Below, piece by piece: positions 1-6,475 of a stretch of 8,446 nt of DNA (within the stretch, counting starts at the first letter, position 1; every line of letters begins with the position of its first letter). A model generated the notes under the pieces. The model was not told the DNA's origin. It worked only from the letters and a program-made list of their open reading frames with translations, and ran no database searches. Location of the stretch: contig JBEKOB010000127.1 of the NCBI GenBank assembly GCA_049522195.1, positions 1 through 8,446 of the forward strand, in the 5' to 3' direction. This DNA is from UBA9647 sp049522195 (GTDB taxonomy: Bacteria; Bacteroidota; Ignavibacteria; UBA10030). Position numbers and translations under genes: made by a program.

Positions 1-1145
1 AGACGGAGATGAATGATCTCCGGCGTATTGCCGAGCCGCACCGGAGGGCCCCAGGTTCCCACACCACTTGATACATAGAACTGTGTCTGTTCAATCTTTT
101 TGTAGCCCCAGCTGAGTTCATAGATGGCATTTGTAATGGCGTTGAACGGCCAGAGCTGGCCATGGTGCGTGTGGCCCGAGAGCTGGAGATCAGCGCCTTG
201 CTCCACAGCTTCATGAAGGCCGAACGGCTGGTGGTCCATCAGGATAATCGGGTACCGCTTGTCGACGCCGGTCATGAGCTCTGCCAACGGTTTCCGCTTC
301 TTGCCATTAAACTGCGAGATGCTGCGGTCTTCTCTGCCGACAAGAACGATGCTCCCGTTCACGTTCACCACTTCATCGCGCAGAACCCTGATGCCATGCT
401 CCGTCAGGTATTTGACCGCCTCCTCAACTCCGCCGATATATTCATGATTTCCCGTGATTGCATAGACTCCATACTTTGCCTTGATGGTTCGTAACATTTC
501 CCCAAGGTTTTGATTGACCACCGGTGCCAGATCTTCATCAACAATATCTCCAGGGAAGAGCACGAGGTCGGCGTGAATGTTGTTGATTTTGTCCACAATC
601 TCGTTCAATCGCTCACGCCCGATTATCGTCCCAAGATGGATATCGGAGGCGACCGCGATATCAAGCATCTTGACAGAATCGACTTGTTTGGAAATGTTCA
701 ACTCCAACATCTTCACACGCGGATTGCGCGCATTGAAAAATCCTATGACGATGGTGATCGCAATGATGGAACAAAGTCCAATGGCGACCAGCGCTTTTGT
801 CCGAACGATGTTGGACGTTATAAATGACGGAAAAATAGGGACGACATAGTTGATCAGGCGCAGGATGTCGATGAGGAGGAGCGACAAGGTGAAATAGGCG
901 AAGGCTGCAAACCAGAAGCTCCCGACCCACACCACCGCTGTGCTGAAAGGAGTGATAGCTATTCGTTCCAGAAATCGACCGGCGATAAATGATAGCGCAA
1001 CGACCCAGAAGAGTGCAACATAGGGAACGCGCAAAGACGAATCGACGGGTATTGCCTGCCACCCGCGGAGGAAGATGTAGAAATTGATCAAACCATACAA
1101 AAGGAAGAAGATGGAAAAGAATATGATGATGTTGATGCGGTTCAT
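1..1145 (-). CDS. Membrane-anchored calcineurin-like metallophosphoesterase, C-terminus beyond the left edge
   Basis: The reading frame is open for 381 codons from an ATG at 1145 to the window edge with no stop, so the protein is C-terminally incomplete here. Hydrophobic stretches at about residues 6-25, 41-56, 68-95 and 117-136 predict four membrane helices, followed by a phosphoesterase domain from about residue 158. The metal-ligand motifs appear in order: ASDIH (D168, H170), PGDIVD (D200), TGNHEY (N233, H234), MDHQP (H305) and SGHTHHGQ (H325, H327). This is the YkuE/YaeI-like branch of the metallophosphatase superfamily, some members of which act on lipid phosphates such as UDP-diacylglucosamine. 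The catalytic domain is probably tethered at the membrane, but which side it faces and its substrate cannot be read from the sequence. No clear Shine-Dalgarno site precedes the ATG, so the start is less certain than the family call. It follows the structured intergenic region and appears to be a separate transcription unit. Confidence 0.9.
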   Translation of the reverse strand, partial: MNRINIIIFFSIFFLLYGLINFYIFLRGWQAIPVDSSLRVPYVALFWVVALSFIAGRFLERIAITPFSTAVVWVGSFWFAAFAYFTLSLLLIDILRLINYVVPIFPSFITSNIVRTKALVAIGLCSIIAITIVIGFFNARNPRVKMLELNISKQVDSVKMLDIAVASDIHLGTIIGRERLNEIVDKINNIHADLVLFPGDIVDEDLAPVVNQNLGEMLRTIKAKYGVYAITGNHEYIGGVEEAVKYLTEHGIRVLRDEVVNVNGSIVLVGREDRSISQFNGKKRKPLAELMTGVDKRYPIILMDHQPFGLHEAVEQGADLQLSGHTHHGQLWPFNAITNAIYELSWGYKKIEQTQFYVSSGVGTWGPPVRLGNTPEIIHLR

Positions 1146-1274
1146 ACGTTTTCGTTTGATAATGTGTTGCGATCGAACTAGTGGACTAATACAATAGCTT
1201 CTTGGATCCCGGTCCCGTGATAGAATGGTTCGTTCGGGTAGTGTGACGCTACCTGCTTGTGCGTTGAAGCGTCA

Positions 1275-1302
1275 GTTACTTTCTCTTTAAAGAGAAAGTA
1301 AC
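1275..1302. repeat. 28-bp perfect palindrome, left boundary candidate
   Basis: GTTACTTTCTCTTT is followed immediately by its exact reverse complement, giving a 14-bp arm with no spacer. The motif AAAGAGAA recurs just beyond it (1304-1311). The arm closely resembles the arm of the hairpin at 1673-1704, which lies at the other end of the gene-free region. I see no T-run that would make it an ordinary terminator. Confidence 0.9.
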
Positions 1303-1357
1303 CAAAGAGAACTTCCGAATTCTCAACGCTCTGGAAGTGCCCTTGCGCACGAGCCGG

Positions 1358-1417
1358 AAATTTCGGTGCGTCGAGAACATTACGAACTCTGTGATCAATT
1401 CACATGCACCGAAATTT
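1358..1417. repeat. 12-36-12 inverted repeat with nested hairpin
   Basis: AAATTTCGGTGC (1358-1369) and its perfect reverse complement (1406-1417) are separated by 36 bases. Inside the spacer is a smaller stem TGTGA/TCACA (1390-1394 with 1400-1404) around a 5-base loop. The same arm length and spacer length recur at 1556-1615. Confidence 0.85.
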
Positions 1418-1510
1418 AAACGCACGGGATTGTCCCGTCAACCCATCAGCCGGAGAATTCGGCAGCTCAGGGCTCCGCCGGATCTCACACAAACGATCCG
1501 AACTGAGGTC

Positions 1511-1659
1511 CCGAAATCGAAGGCGGCATGCGGAGGTGGCTTGAACACGTGGGTTAAGATTTCGGCCAAGTGCACGAACTCGTTGATTTGAGAATATCTT
1601 TAAGGCCGAAATCTTCGGCGTGCGTGTGGGCTGCTTAACCAAGTGCGTTTCGATTTCGG
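1511..1659. repeat. Nested inverted repeats, including a second 12-36-12 stem
   Basis: The outer arms CCGAAATCGAA (1511-1521) and TTCGATTTCGG (1649-1659) are a perfect 11-bp pair. They enclose AAGATTTCGGCC (1556-1567) and its exact complement (1604-1615), again 12 bp with a 36-base spacer. The inner arm shares the core ATTTCGG with the 1358-1417 stem, and both spacers contain ACGAACTC (1382-1389 and 1574-1581). A further pair GGTTAAG/CTTAACC (1552-1558 with 1634-1640) could compete with the inner stem. Confidence 0.8.
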
Positions 1660-1672
1660 CGTCCTTCTCTTG

Positions 1673-1719
1673 GTCACTTCTCTTGGACGAGCAAGAGAAG
1701 TGACAACCCGTCAGGGTTG
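1673..1719. repeat. 13-bp perfect hairpin plus adjacent 6-bp hairpin, right boundary candidate
   Basis: GTCACTTCTCTTG (1673-1685) pairs perfectly with 1692-1704 across a 6-base loop. It is followed at once by CAACCC/GGGTTG with a 4-base loop (1704-1719). The 10-mer CTTCTCTTGG occurs twice, 13 bases apart (1664-1673 and 1677-1686). The arm resembles that of the palindrome at 1275-1302. There is no downstream T-run on either strand close enough for a standard intrinsic terminator. Confidence 0.85.
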
Positions 1720-1822
1720 GGCATTACGTCTGTGAGTTGTTCCCTTGTGCGATTCATCGTGACAGCCTGATAACACGTTCCTTTGGGTCGCGTCAAAAAA
1801 GAGGTTCTGAAATGGCATTAGC

Positions 1823-2326
1823 TCAGTGCTGCAATCGTTTCAATAATTGAATTTGACCGGCATGATAGACATCATGCGACGCGATGCCGGCGATGATCGC
1901 CAGATTGCTCACCTTGCTACCTTTCGGTTTGCGGGGAAGCTCCCCAGGGCTCAACTGGGAAACGGCGTCGAGCAACGATCGATGGCAAGACTCGAGCAGC
2001 TTGATGTCCTCTCTCCAGGCCTGTCCGGTGAGATTGGCCGATCGATGAAACCAATTGCTCCCTTTCAGGGGAAATGACCCCTTCTTCTCACCGAGGATTC
2101 TTCTGCGCACGATGTACTTCCAGTATGCACAGTGCACAACGATTTCCCAGATGTTGTGACGGCCGGTTCCGGGGCGCCACGCTGCTTCGTGAGCCGAAAG
2201 TCCGCGTATGGAGCCGCGTAGGTTTGTTCCATGCCAGGCCTTTTTGTTATAGGATTGCTCGATCAGGAACAAAAGATCATTGAGTTGCGGTGCTTGGCCC
2301 TTCGTCTTGGAGATCGTTTGTTTCAT
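1823..2326 (-). CDS. DinB/YfiT-fold protein, putative metal-dependent
   Basis: This 167-residue protein has the size and helical pattern of the DinB/YfiT superfamily, four-helix-bundle proteins that usually bind a divalent metal through three histidines. The triad is visible: H65 in the segment WEIVVHCAYWK, and H151 and H155 in SHDVYHAGQIQLLKRL near the C-terminus. The last segment is the most characteristic signature of the family. Family members include thiol-dependent transferases and stress-induced proteins of unknown role, and the substrate cannot be assigned. The ATG at 2326 has only a weak GAG about 7 bases upstream as ribosome site. It is separated from the upstream phosphatase gene by 207 bp that includes a terminator, so it is probably its own transcription unit. 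A weak hairpin and T6 (about 1795-1822) follow its stop. Confidence 0.85.
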   Translation of the reverse strand: MKQTISKTKGQAPQLNDLLFLIEQSYNKKAWHGTNLRGSIRGLSAHEAAWRPGTGRHNIWEIVVHCAYWKYIVRRRILGEKKGSFPLKGSNWFHRSANLTGQAWREDIKLLESCHRSLLDAVSQLSPGELPRKPKGSKVSNLAIIAGIASHDVYHAGQIQLLKRLQH

Positions 2327-2471
2327 GTGACATCTCGTGCGATGATTTGAGTATCAATAGATAACAGAGGGAAACGATTCAGAGTTTCACAGGGAAGTCA
2401 ATTGGTGCACTTCTGGTCAGCAGCCGATACCATAATGTACGAAATCTTGGGGAGAAGCTCGAAGGGATTCG

Positions 2472-2512
2472 AAAAAAAAGAAAAGTTCTACGACAATTAA
2501 ACTATCGAAGAA
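2472..2512 (-). terminator. Rho-independent terminator closing the eight-gene run
   Basis: Read on the minus strand, TTCT-T-CGA (2512 to 2505) pairs with TCG-T-AGAA (2493 to 2486) with a single T-T mismatch. G-T and A-T pairs can extend the stem inward. The hairpin is followed directly by a T-rich run (CTTTTCTTTTTTTT, 2485-2472). It begins about 20 bases after the stop of the SpoIIE-type gene. The stem is not GC-rich, so efficiency is uncertain, but position and T-run fit well. Confidence 0.65.
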
Positions 2513-2533
2513 GACTCATGTCCGACAGCTGGA

Positions 2534-3640
2534 CTAGAGGCGTTTGAGGATGGCGATCGAGATATCGTCGAATGCCCGCGCTTCCCCGATGAAGCGGTCA
2601 ACTTCCTCCAGCAGCCGATCTCCGATTTGCTGAGCCGAGTACGGAGTGAGCTGGGGAAGGAGATCGAGAACGCGCTGTTCCCCGAAGAACGCTCCTTCGA
2701 GATTGCGGGCTTCCGTGAGGCCGTCTGAGTAGATGACCATCATCTCGCCTTTGCCGAGCTCGATATGCTGCTCGTTGAATGTCGCTTGCGGCGAAAGACC
2801 GAGGGCAATGCCCCCCTTATCCGTCTTCTCGATCTTGCCCCCGCGCAGAATGGCGGGAGGAAGATGTCCGGAGTTTACCATGCGGAGGGCGCCGGAGTCC
2901 GGCTGCAGTTCGACATAGACGACAGAGGCAAAGAGGTTGGGAAGACTGTCACGGCAGAAGATGAAGTTCAGCTTCGAAGCGAGCTCTGAAAGGGACAAGA
3001 CATCGGGGACGAGCGCCCGGATCGTTGCCTGGAGTTTCGCTGTGAGCAGAGCAGCTCGCAGGCCTTTGCCGGCAATGTCGCCGAGCGTGACACCGATTCT
3101 CTCGGGAATGATCTGGATGAAATCAACAAGGTCGCCCCCGACCTCGTTGGCAGACCGCGTATAGAGCCAGAGGCCCCAGCCAGAAACCTGTGGGGTCCGA
3201 TCGGGCATAAGGGCATTTTGGACAGCGTGGCCTGCTTCAAGCTCTTCGTGTGCAAGAAGCTTGTCCTTGAGCTCGAGCATGATGATGAACAACAGAATGA
3301 GCGCACCGATGAAGTGAAACCCTTCAAAATGTGCCCCGTTTCCTCCGTTCCGTACGCTCACGTTTGAGATGAGAAGCAAGATTGCAACTAGAAGCAGGAT
3401 CCGCCTCGCAGGCGTGAGTTTGAGGAAGAGCCCCTCCAGGAACCACCAGGCCATGAAGAGCCACCGTTTCACCTGCTTCATGTCCTTGAGTCGTTTCTGC
3501 CGTTCCTCAGTAAGCATGAATTCCTTTAGTTCAGAGAAATCCCGCCGCAACGAGCTCTCGATGTCGCCGCGCCGAAAATCGTCCAGGATGGTCTTACCGA
3601 GGTTCTTCTTTGGGTCAGAGGAGGAACTGCCTGTGGTCAT
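2534..3640 (-). CDS. Membrane-anchored SpoIIE/RsbU-type PP2C serine phosphatase
   Basis: This 368-residue protein has a hydrophilic N-terminal segment (about 1-58), hydrophobic stretches at about 59-73, 79-94 and 108-122, a short charged linker, and a C-terminal SpoIIE-class PP2C domain from about 135. Recognisable motifs are QNALMP (141-146), NEVGGDLVDF with D170, GDIAGKGLRAALL with D188, NSGHLPPAIL (256-265), YSDGLTEARN with D306, and DDISIAIL with D358 and D359. These supply the acidic residues that hold the Mn/Mg ions in PP2C enzymes. Such phosphatases dephosphorylate anti-sigma-factor antagonists in partner-switching pathways. No antagonist or anti-sigma kinase is visible in this window, so the target is unknown. 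No PAS, GAF, HAMP or response-regulator sensor domain is present. The start is fixed by an in-frame TGA 15 bases upstream, although no clear ribosome site is seen. It is the last gene before the terminator. Confidence 0.92.
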   Translation of the reverse strand: MTTGSSSSDPKKNLGKTILDDFRRGDIESSLRRDFSELKEFMLTEERQKRLKDMKQVKRWLFMAWWFLEGLFLKLTPARRILLLVAILLLISNVSVRNGGNGAHFEGFHFIGALILLFIIMLELKDKLLAHEELEAGHAVQNALMPDRTPQVSGWGLWLYTRSANEVGGDLVDFIQIIPERIGVTLGDIAGKGLRAALLTAKLQATIRALVPDVLSLSELASKLNFIFCRDSLPNLFASVVYVELQPDSGALRMVNSGHLPPAILRGGKIEKTDKGGIALGLSPQATFNEQHIELGKGEMMVIYSDGLTEARNLEGAFFGEQRVLDLLPQLTPYSAQQIGDRLLEEVDRFIGEARAFDDISIAILKRL

Positions 3641-3704
3641 AGTTTCACGATGTCAGGAAAGAGGGAACAATAGATACCATAAGGACGGCATTTCTGTGAG
3701 AAAG

Positions 3705-4337
3705 TTATAGGCGCTCGCCAAATTCACGAAATGATGCACCGAGAGAGCCCAGCAAGCGCTTTATGAGTTCTCCGGCCTTATAGACATAGCCATTGTCCAG
3801 CAGGAGGACCCCGAGCCCAATTCCCAATCCCACGAGAAACTCATATTTTGCATTCGTCTCGATGGCATAAAACAGATTTGATCTGAGGGAATGGAACATC
3901 ACGAAGTCCAGGAGAGCGAGAGCCAGCGTGGCAATCGCGAAAGCTATGGCAAAGAGTGTGGCAAGCACCAGAGGCTGGAGGTTCCTGTATCTGACCGTCT
4001 TTGTGTAAAAGCTGACGAAGAATATATAGAGAGCAGTAGCGAGGGTCGAAAAGTAAATGACATCCCTCAGGAGCATGGCAAGCTGAATGTGCCTCAAGAG
4101 CAACCCGAATTGCACAACGAACAACACCAGCAGAACGGCGAAGGCATTTCTTCGATTGATCCGCAGGGTGTAGAAAAATACCGAACCAATAATGCCGAAC
4201 ATGATCAGCTGCGATGTCCAGAAATATGGATTAAAGACCCGCCCCTGAAATACGATCAGACCGATTACGAAGCAACACACGATCGACACCAATGATCTTC
4301 CCAGAACAGTTGCCACGATTGCTGCATCGGAACGCAT
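3705..4337 (-). CDS. Six-helix integral membrane protein of unknown function
   Basis: I do not recognise the family of this 210-residue protein. Hydrophobic segments at about residues 10-30, 40-58, 64-82, 93-110, 121-146 and 167-181 predict six membrane helices. Short basic loops (LRINRRN at 58-64, KTVRYRN at 113-119) and a basic, amphipathic C-terminal tail follow the last helix. I see no catalytic or transport signature. The start is well supported: an AAAGGAGG Shine-Dalgarno sequence (4343-4350) lies 5 bases before the ATG. It sits 34 bases after the methyltransferase-like gene and 64 bases before the SpoIIE-type phosphatase gene. Co-transcription makes it a candidate partner or sensor for that membrane phosphatase, but this is inference from position only. 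Confidence 0.8.
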   Translation of the reverse strand: MRSDAAIVATVLGRSLVSIVCCFVIGLIVFQGRVFNPYFWTSQLIMFGIIGSVFFYTLRINRRNAFAVLLVLFVVQFGLLLRHIQLAMLLRDVIYFSTLATALYIFFVSFYTKTVRYRNLQPLVLATLFAIAFAIATLALALLDFVMFHSLRSNLFYAIETNAKYEFLVGLGIGLGVLLLDNGYVYKAGELIKRLLGSLGASFREFGERL

Positions 4338-4342
4338 ATGCG

Positions 4343-4350
4343 CCTCCTTT
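4343..4350 (-). promoter_or_regulatory. Strong Shine-Dalgarno site of the six-helix membrane protein
   Basis: AAAGGAGG on the minus strand, 5 bases before the ATG at 4337, is the best ribosome-binding site in the window and settles this start. Confidence 0.8.
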
Positions 4351-4371
4351 CCAGAGAAGCATCAGACAATT

Positions 4372-4818
4372 TCAAAAAACGTAGGGAATCAGTCTCTTCT
4401 TTTTCTCGGCGTACTGCTGATACTCAGGATAACGTTGACGAACGAGAGACTCCTCGCAAACGATCCGTATGAACGAACCCGCGAACACAACGCTGCCAAG
4501 CAGCACGTTCGTCATCGTGCAGTTGCCCGCTACAGCTGCCCACACAAACAGGAGCACCGCGGCATAGATCGGGTGGCGGATGTATTTGTAGGGACCTGTC
4601 GTCACGAGACCTCCTTCCGTCGGAGTTGCCGAGAGATGAAAACTCCTGGCTTTGAATGTGACCCGGGCCCAGATCATGAGAATAATCGCTGCGGCCTGGA
4701 GCACGATCACGACGAGCGAAAACGAAAAAAGGCCGTCATTGAAGAAGAGCGACAACAGTCCGACAACCATGAACAGATATCCAAAGACAGAGAGGATGTC
4801 CATTCGCTTCTGATTCAT
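4372..4818 (-). CDS. Isoprenylcysteine carboxyl methyltransferase-like (ICMT/PEMT-type) membrane protein
   Basis: This 148-residue membrane protein has hydrophobic helices at about residues 9-26, 32-51, 83-98 and 104-121. The C-terminal signature of the ICMT / phospholipid-methyltransferase superfamily is clear: GPYKYIRHPIY (75-85), then paired glutamates E122-E123, then RQRYPEYQQYAEKKKRLIP (127-145). In this family the region binds S-adenosylmethionine near the membrane surface. Bacterial members methylate varied or unknown lipids and small molecules, so the substrate is not assignable, and bacteria generally lack prenylated CaaX proteins. The length is typical of the short bacterial members. 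Its ATG overlaps the stop of the preceding gene as ATGA (4815-4818), which suggests translational coupling. Confidence 0.88.
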   Translation of the reverse strand: MNQKRMDILSVFGYLFMVVGLLSLFFNDGLFSFSLVVIVLQAAAIILMIWARVTFKARSFHLSATPTEGGLVTTGPYKYIRHPIYAAVLLFVWAAVAGNCTMTNVLLGSVVFAGSFIRIVCEESLVRQRYPEYQQYAEKKKRLIPYVF

Positions 4819-5222
4819 TTTCCTTCCTCTGTTTTCTTCTCTCGAGGAGAAAAGTCCCTGTCAGCTTCTTCGCGAGCCTTCTTGATGGCCTGGTTCACAG
4901 CATCTCCGAACGGGCAGGTCAGGATCTTGCCGTACCATGTGGATTCCGTGAGAAGCTCGCCGACGGCCTTGTCGACACCCATGTTCTCGAACGGCGTTCC
5001 GGGTCCTTTCAGTACCCGAACGCCTGCTGTAAGCTTGATACTTTTCGTCCTTCCGCCTCGCTTGATCAAGAAGAACGCGAGATAGATGCCGGGTTCATAT
5101 TCCTCCCAGTAATGCGGTTTCGATGCGACAATCCGCTCTTTCAGCCTCCTCACATCGAGATCAGAGAGCGGCGCTTTATTGTGCATACAGACAACAATGT
5201 ATTCCTTCATCTTGGCAGACAT
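4815..5222 (-). CDS. Hypothetical 135-residue cytoplasmic protein
   Basis: I do not recognise this family. The protein has no signal peptide or membrane helix. It shows a mixed alpha/beta pattern: a first strand KEYIVVCMHN (6-15), a helix around LSDLDVRRLKERI (19-31), a hydrophobic strand GIYLAFFLIK (45-54), a central part rich in glycine and basic residues, and a highly charged helical tail (about 108-135) rich in K, E and R. A GGAG sequence about 6 bases before the ATG at 5222 favours this start over the ATG four codons later. The gene follows the secreted protein by 18 bases and overlaps the methyltransferase-like gene by 4, the tightest spacing in the run. A functional link with that enzyme is plausible but unproven. 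Confidence 0.75.
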   Translation of the reverse strand: MSAKMKEYIVVCMHNKAPLSDLDVRRLKERIVASKPHYWEEYEPGIYLAFFLIKRGGRTKSIKLTAGVRVLKGPGTPFENMGVDKAVGELLTESTWYGKILTCPFGDAVNQAIKKAREEADRDFSPREKKTEEGK

Positions 5223-5240
5223 ACGGTTCTCCAGTACGCG

Positions 5241-6002
5241 TTATTTACCATCGATTTGTGAGAGCACCTTTCCGGTATCCAACCGTTTAGCCCAGGCTTC
5301 AATCTCGGCAATTGGACCTGCGAATTCAACAATAACATTGTACACGGCTGTCTTCGAGCTTGTGCCTTTTTCCGGCATTTTGGTATCGACGCGTGAAAGC
5401 TGCTTGGTGTTCTTAAGGTTGACGGGATCGAAGAACACGCGGACGCTCCCTTCGTCTTCGGTTCCATCCTTTATTTCCTTCAGCGCGATGACACCCGGTT
5501 TCTCAAACACGACAGCATCCGGATCGATCGTCGCTCCCGGGTTTGAGTTAAACTGAATGCGAAGGTCTATCGGTACTTTTTGAGTCGTTACAGCCTTCAT
5601 CTGCACCTGGGCTGCTTTTTGCTGCATCTCCTGCGCTAGCTTGGTAATGGCCTGGATGTCACCTTTGGCCTGCGCCTCAGCCATCTTCTTCTGGTATTCC
5701 TTCTGTATTTCCTTGGCGTCTTTTTGCACCGCTTTTTCGCTGCCGAATCTCCGTTCTCCACTTGCATAGACAGGATAGAAAAGACCAGACTCACGGTTCT
5801 TGCTCACATCGGTCGGAAGATTGAAACTCTCTCTCTCCTTTGAGTATCCTTCAGGCAGTTGACCGACGGCATCGAGGGCAGCGACAAGTTTTTTCTTGAC
5901 TGTCCCGACTTCGTCGCGTGTGTACTGACCTGCTTCCTGCGCTGCACTGAACGCGCAGAAGAGAGCGCACAATCCGATAAGGGCGTTGATTCGACCTATC
6001 AT
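5241..6002 (-). CDS. Secreted hypothetical protein with helical middle region
   Basis: I take the start at the ATG at 6002 (253 residues), because AAGGAG (6009-6014) lies 6 bases before it and the protein then opens with a classic signal peptide: basic MIGR, a hydrophobic core to about residue 17, and a likely cut near SAAQ (19-22). An ATG 24 codons further upstream would hide the signal peptide. The mature part has a short helical region, then a long charged Q/K/E/A-rich helix (about 88-137) with possible coiled-coil character. Last comes a strand-rich C-terminal domain (about 140-253) with alternating hydrophobic patterns such as VPIDLRIQF and AVYNVIVEF. I recognise no known domain. It is probably exported to the periplasm or envelope. 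It follows the small lipoprotein-like gene by 52 bases. Confidence 0.8.
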   Translation of the reverse strand: MIGRINALIGLCALFCAFSAAQEAGQYTRDEVGTVKKKLVAALDAVGQLPEGYSKERESFNLPTDVSKNRESGLFYPVYASGERRFGSEKAVQKDAKEIQKEYQKKMAEAQAKGDIQAITKLAQEMQQKAAQVQMKAVTTQKVPIDLRIQFNSNPGATIDPDAVVFEKPGVIALKEIKDGTEDEGSVRVFFDPVNLKNTKQLSRVDTKMPEKGTSSKTAVYNVIVEFAGPIAEIEAWAKRLDTGKVLSQIDGK

Positions 6003-6008
6003 GGTTTT

Positions 6009-6014
6009 CTCCTT
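6009..6014 (-). promoter_or_regulatory. Shine-Dalgarno site deciding the start of the secreted protein
   Basis: AAGGAG on the minus strand, 6 bases before the ATG at 6002. It selects the internal start that yields a signal peptide over the upstream ATG at 6074. Confidence 0.75.
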
Positions 6015-6054
6015 GTATGGTGTAACGATGTCGGCGACGCGAATGGCAGATGGC

Positions 6055-6435
6055 TTATCGCATTCCGGTATCATAGTGAGCTTCGACAGTCAGGATCCTG
6101 CCGGACGTTACTTCATACGGTCCGGTCTCTGCAGGAATTGGCGATTCCTTTATGCGAAGATAGTACGTCGCCGGCTGAAGCGAAATCATGAATTTCCCTT
6201 TGTCGCTTGTACTTTCTTCCCTCACGATCCTCCGTTGAGCATCCAAAACCTGTATTGTGTTTACCTGCTCGAGTGGAGGAGGTACCCACCCGATCGGGAT
6301 GGGACCGGGTTTGGAAATCAGATAGACCTGCCCCTGAATGCCGGTGTCGTCGACGATAACGGATCCCGAGTCCTTGCAGCCATCCCACGTGGCAAGAAGA
6401 AGAAAACATGCCAGGATGAGGGAATGAAATCTCAT
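6055..6435 (-). CDS. Small exported, possibly lipid-anchored, beta-sandwich protein
   Basis: The 126-residue product begins MRFHSLILACFLLLATWDGC, a signal peptide ending in a cysteine (C20). The residues before the cysteine (W-D-G) are a poor lipobox, so lipidation is possible but not assured. The mature part carries GIQGQVYLI (32-40), a proline-rich loop (43-54), then TIQVLDA and GKFMISLQPATYYLRI (80-95). This order of strands resembles transthyretin-like or carboxypeptidase-regulatory-like beta-sandwich domains (GxV, then Gxf..L.PgtY). I infer an envelope-surface role, with no enzyme signature. AGAGGA precedes two consecutive ATGs (6438 and 6435), and the second has the better spacing. The open frame reaches back to 6681, but that extension would overlap the nucleoside-hydrolase-like gene by about 200 bases and is rejected. 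Confidence 0.75.
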   Translation of the reverse strand: MRFHSLILACFLLLATWDGCKDSGSVIVDDTGIQGQVYLISKPGPIPIGWVPPPLEQVNTIQVLDAQRRIVREESTSDKGKFMISLQPATYYLRIKESPIPAETGPYEVTSGRILTVEAHYDTGMR

Positions 6436-6475
6436 CATCGTCCTCTGCAAAGGCGAACAAGGTTCGCTGTGAAGC

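Larger units (their letters stand above)
1146..1822. other. 677-bp gene-free region packed with inverted repeats
   Basis: I find no credible gene here. The two short open frames that cover part of it (1337-1591 plus, 1400-1642 minus) are low-complexity in character, overlap each other, and run through the inverted repeats. The region holds at least eight perfect inverted repeats. Besides those listed separately, there is a 7-bp stem TGACGCT/AGCGTCA (1244-1250 with 1268-1274). A 7-bp pair GCGTTGA/TCAACGC (1261-1267 with 1323-1329) brackets the left palindrome. A 6-bp stem ACGGGA/TCCCGT has a 3-base loop (1424-1438). Several of these are mutually exclusive, so alternative folds are possible. 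The density suggests a structured RNA, a palindrome-bounded non-autonomous element, or a family of intergenic repeats. The sequence alone does not decide among these. Confidence 0.7.

Noticed and set aside
1337..1642. Opposed open frames of 84 (plus) and 80 (minus) codons in the gene-free region
   Set aside because: They overlap each other, run through perfect inverted repeats, lack ribosome sites, and resemble the chance translations that intergenic repeats give.
1240..1720. CRISPR array
   Set aside because: The repeats are inverted and diverged. There is no series of equal direct repeats with unique spacers, and no cas gene is nearby.
1795..1822. Terminator after the DinB-fold gene
   Set aside because: A T6 run is present, but the only preceding stems are 3-4 bp with a bulge, too weak to list as a feature.
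2327..2471. Promoter for the DinB-fold gene (TTGACT near 2400)
   Set aside because: No acceptable -10 element lies at 16-18 bases, so the match is likely chance.
4435..5085. 216-codon plus-strand open frame
   Set aside because: It is antisense to the methyltransferase-like gene and the 135-residue gene, both of which have better support. Its composition is not protein-like and it has no recognisable motif.
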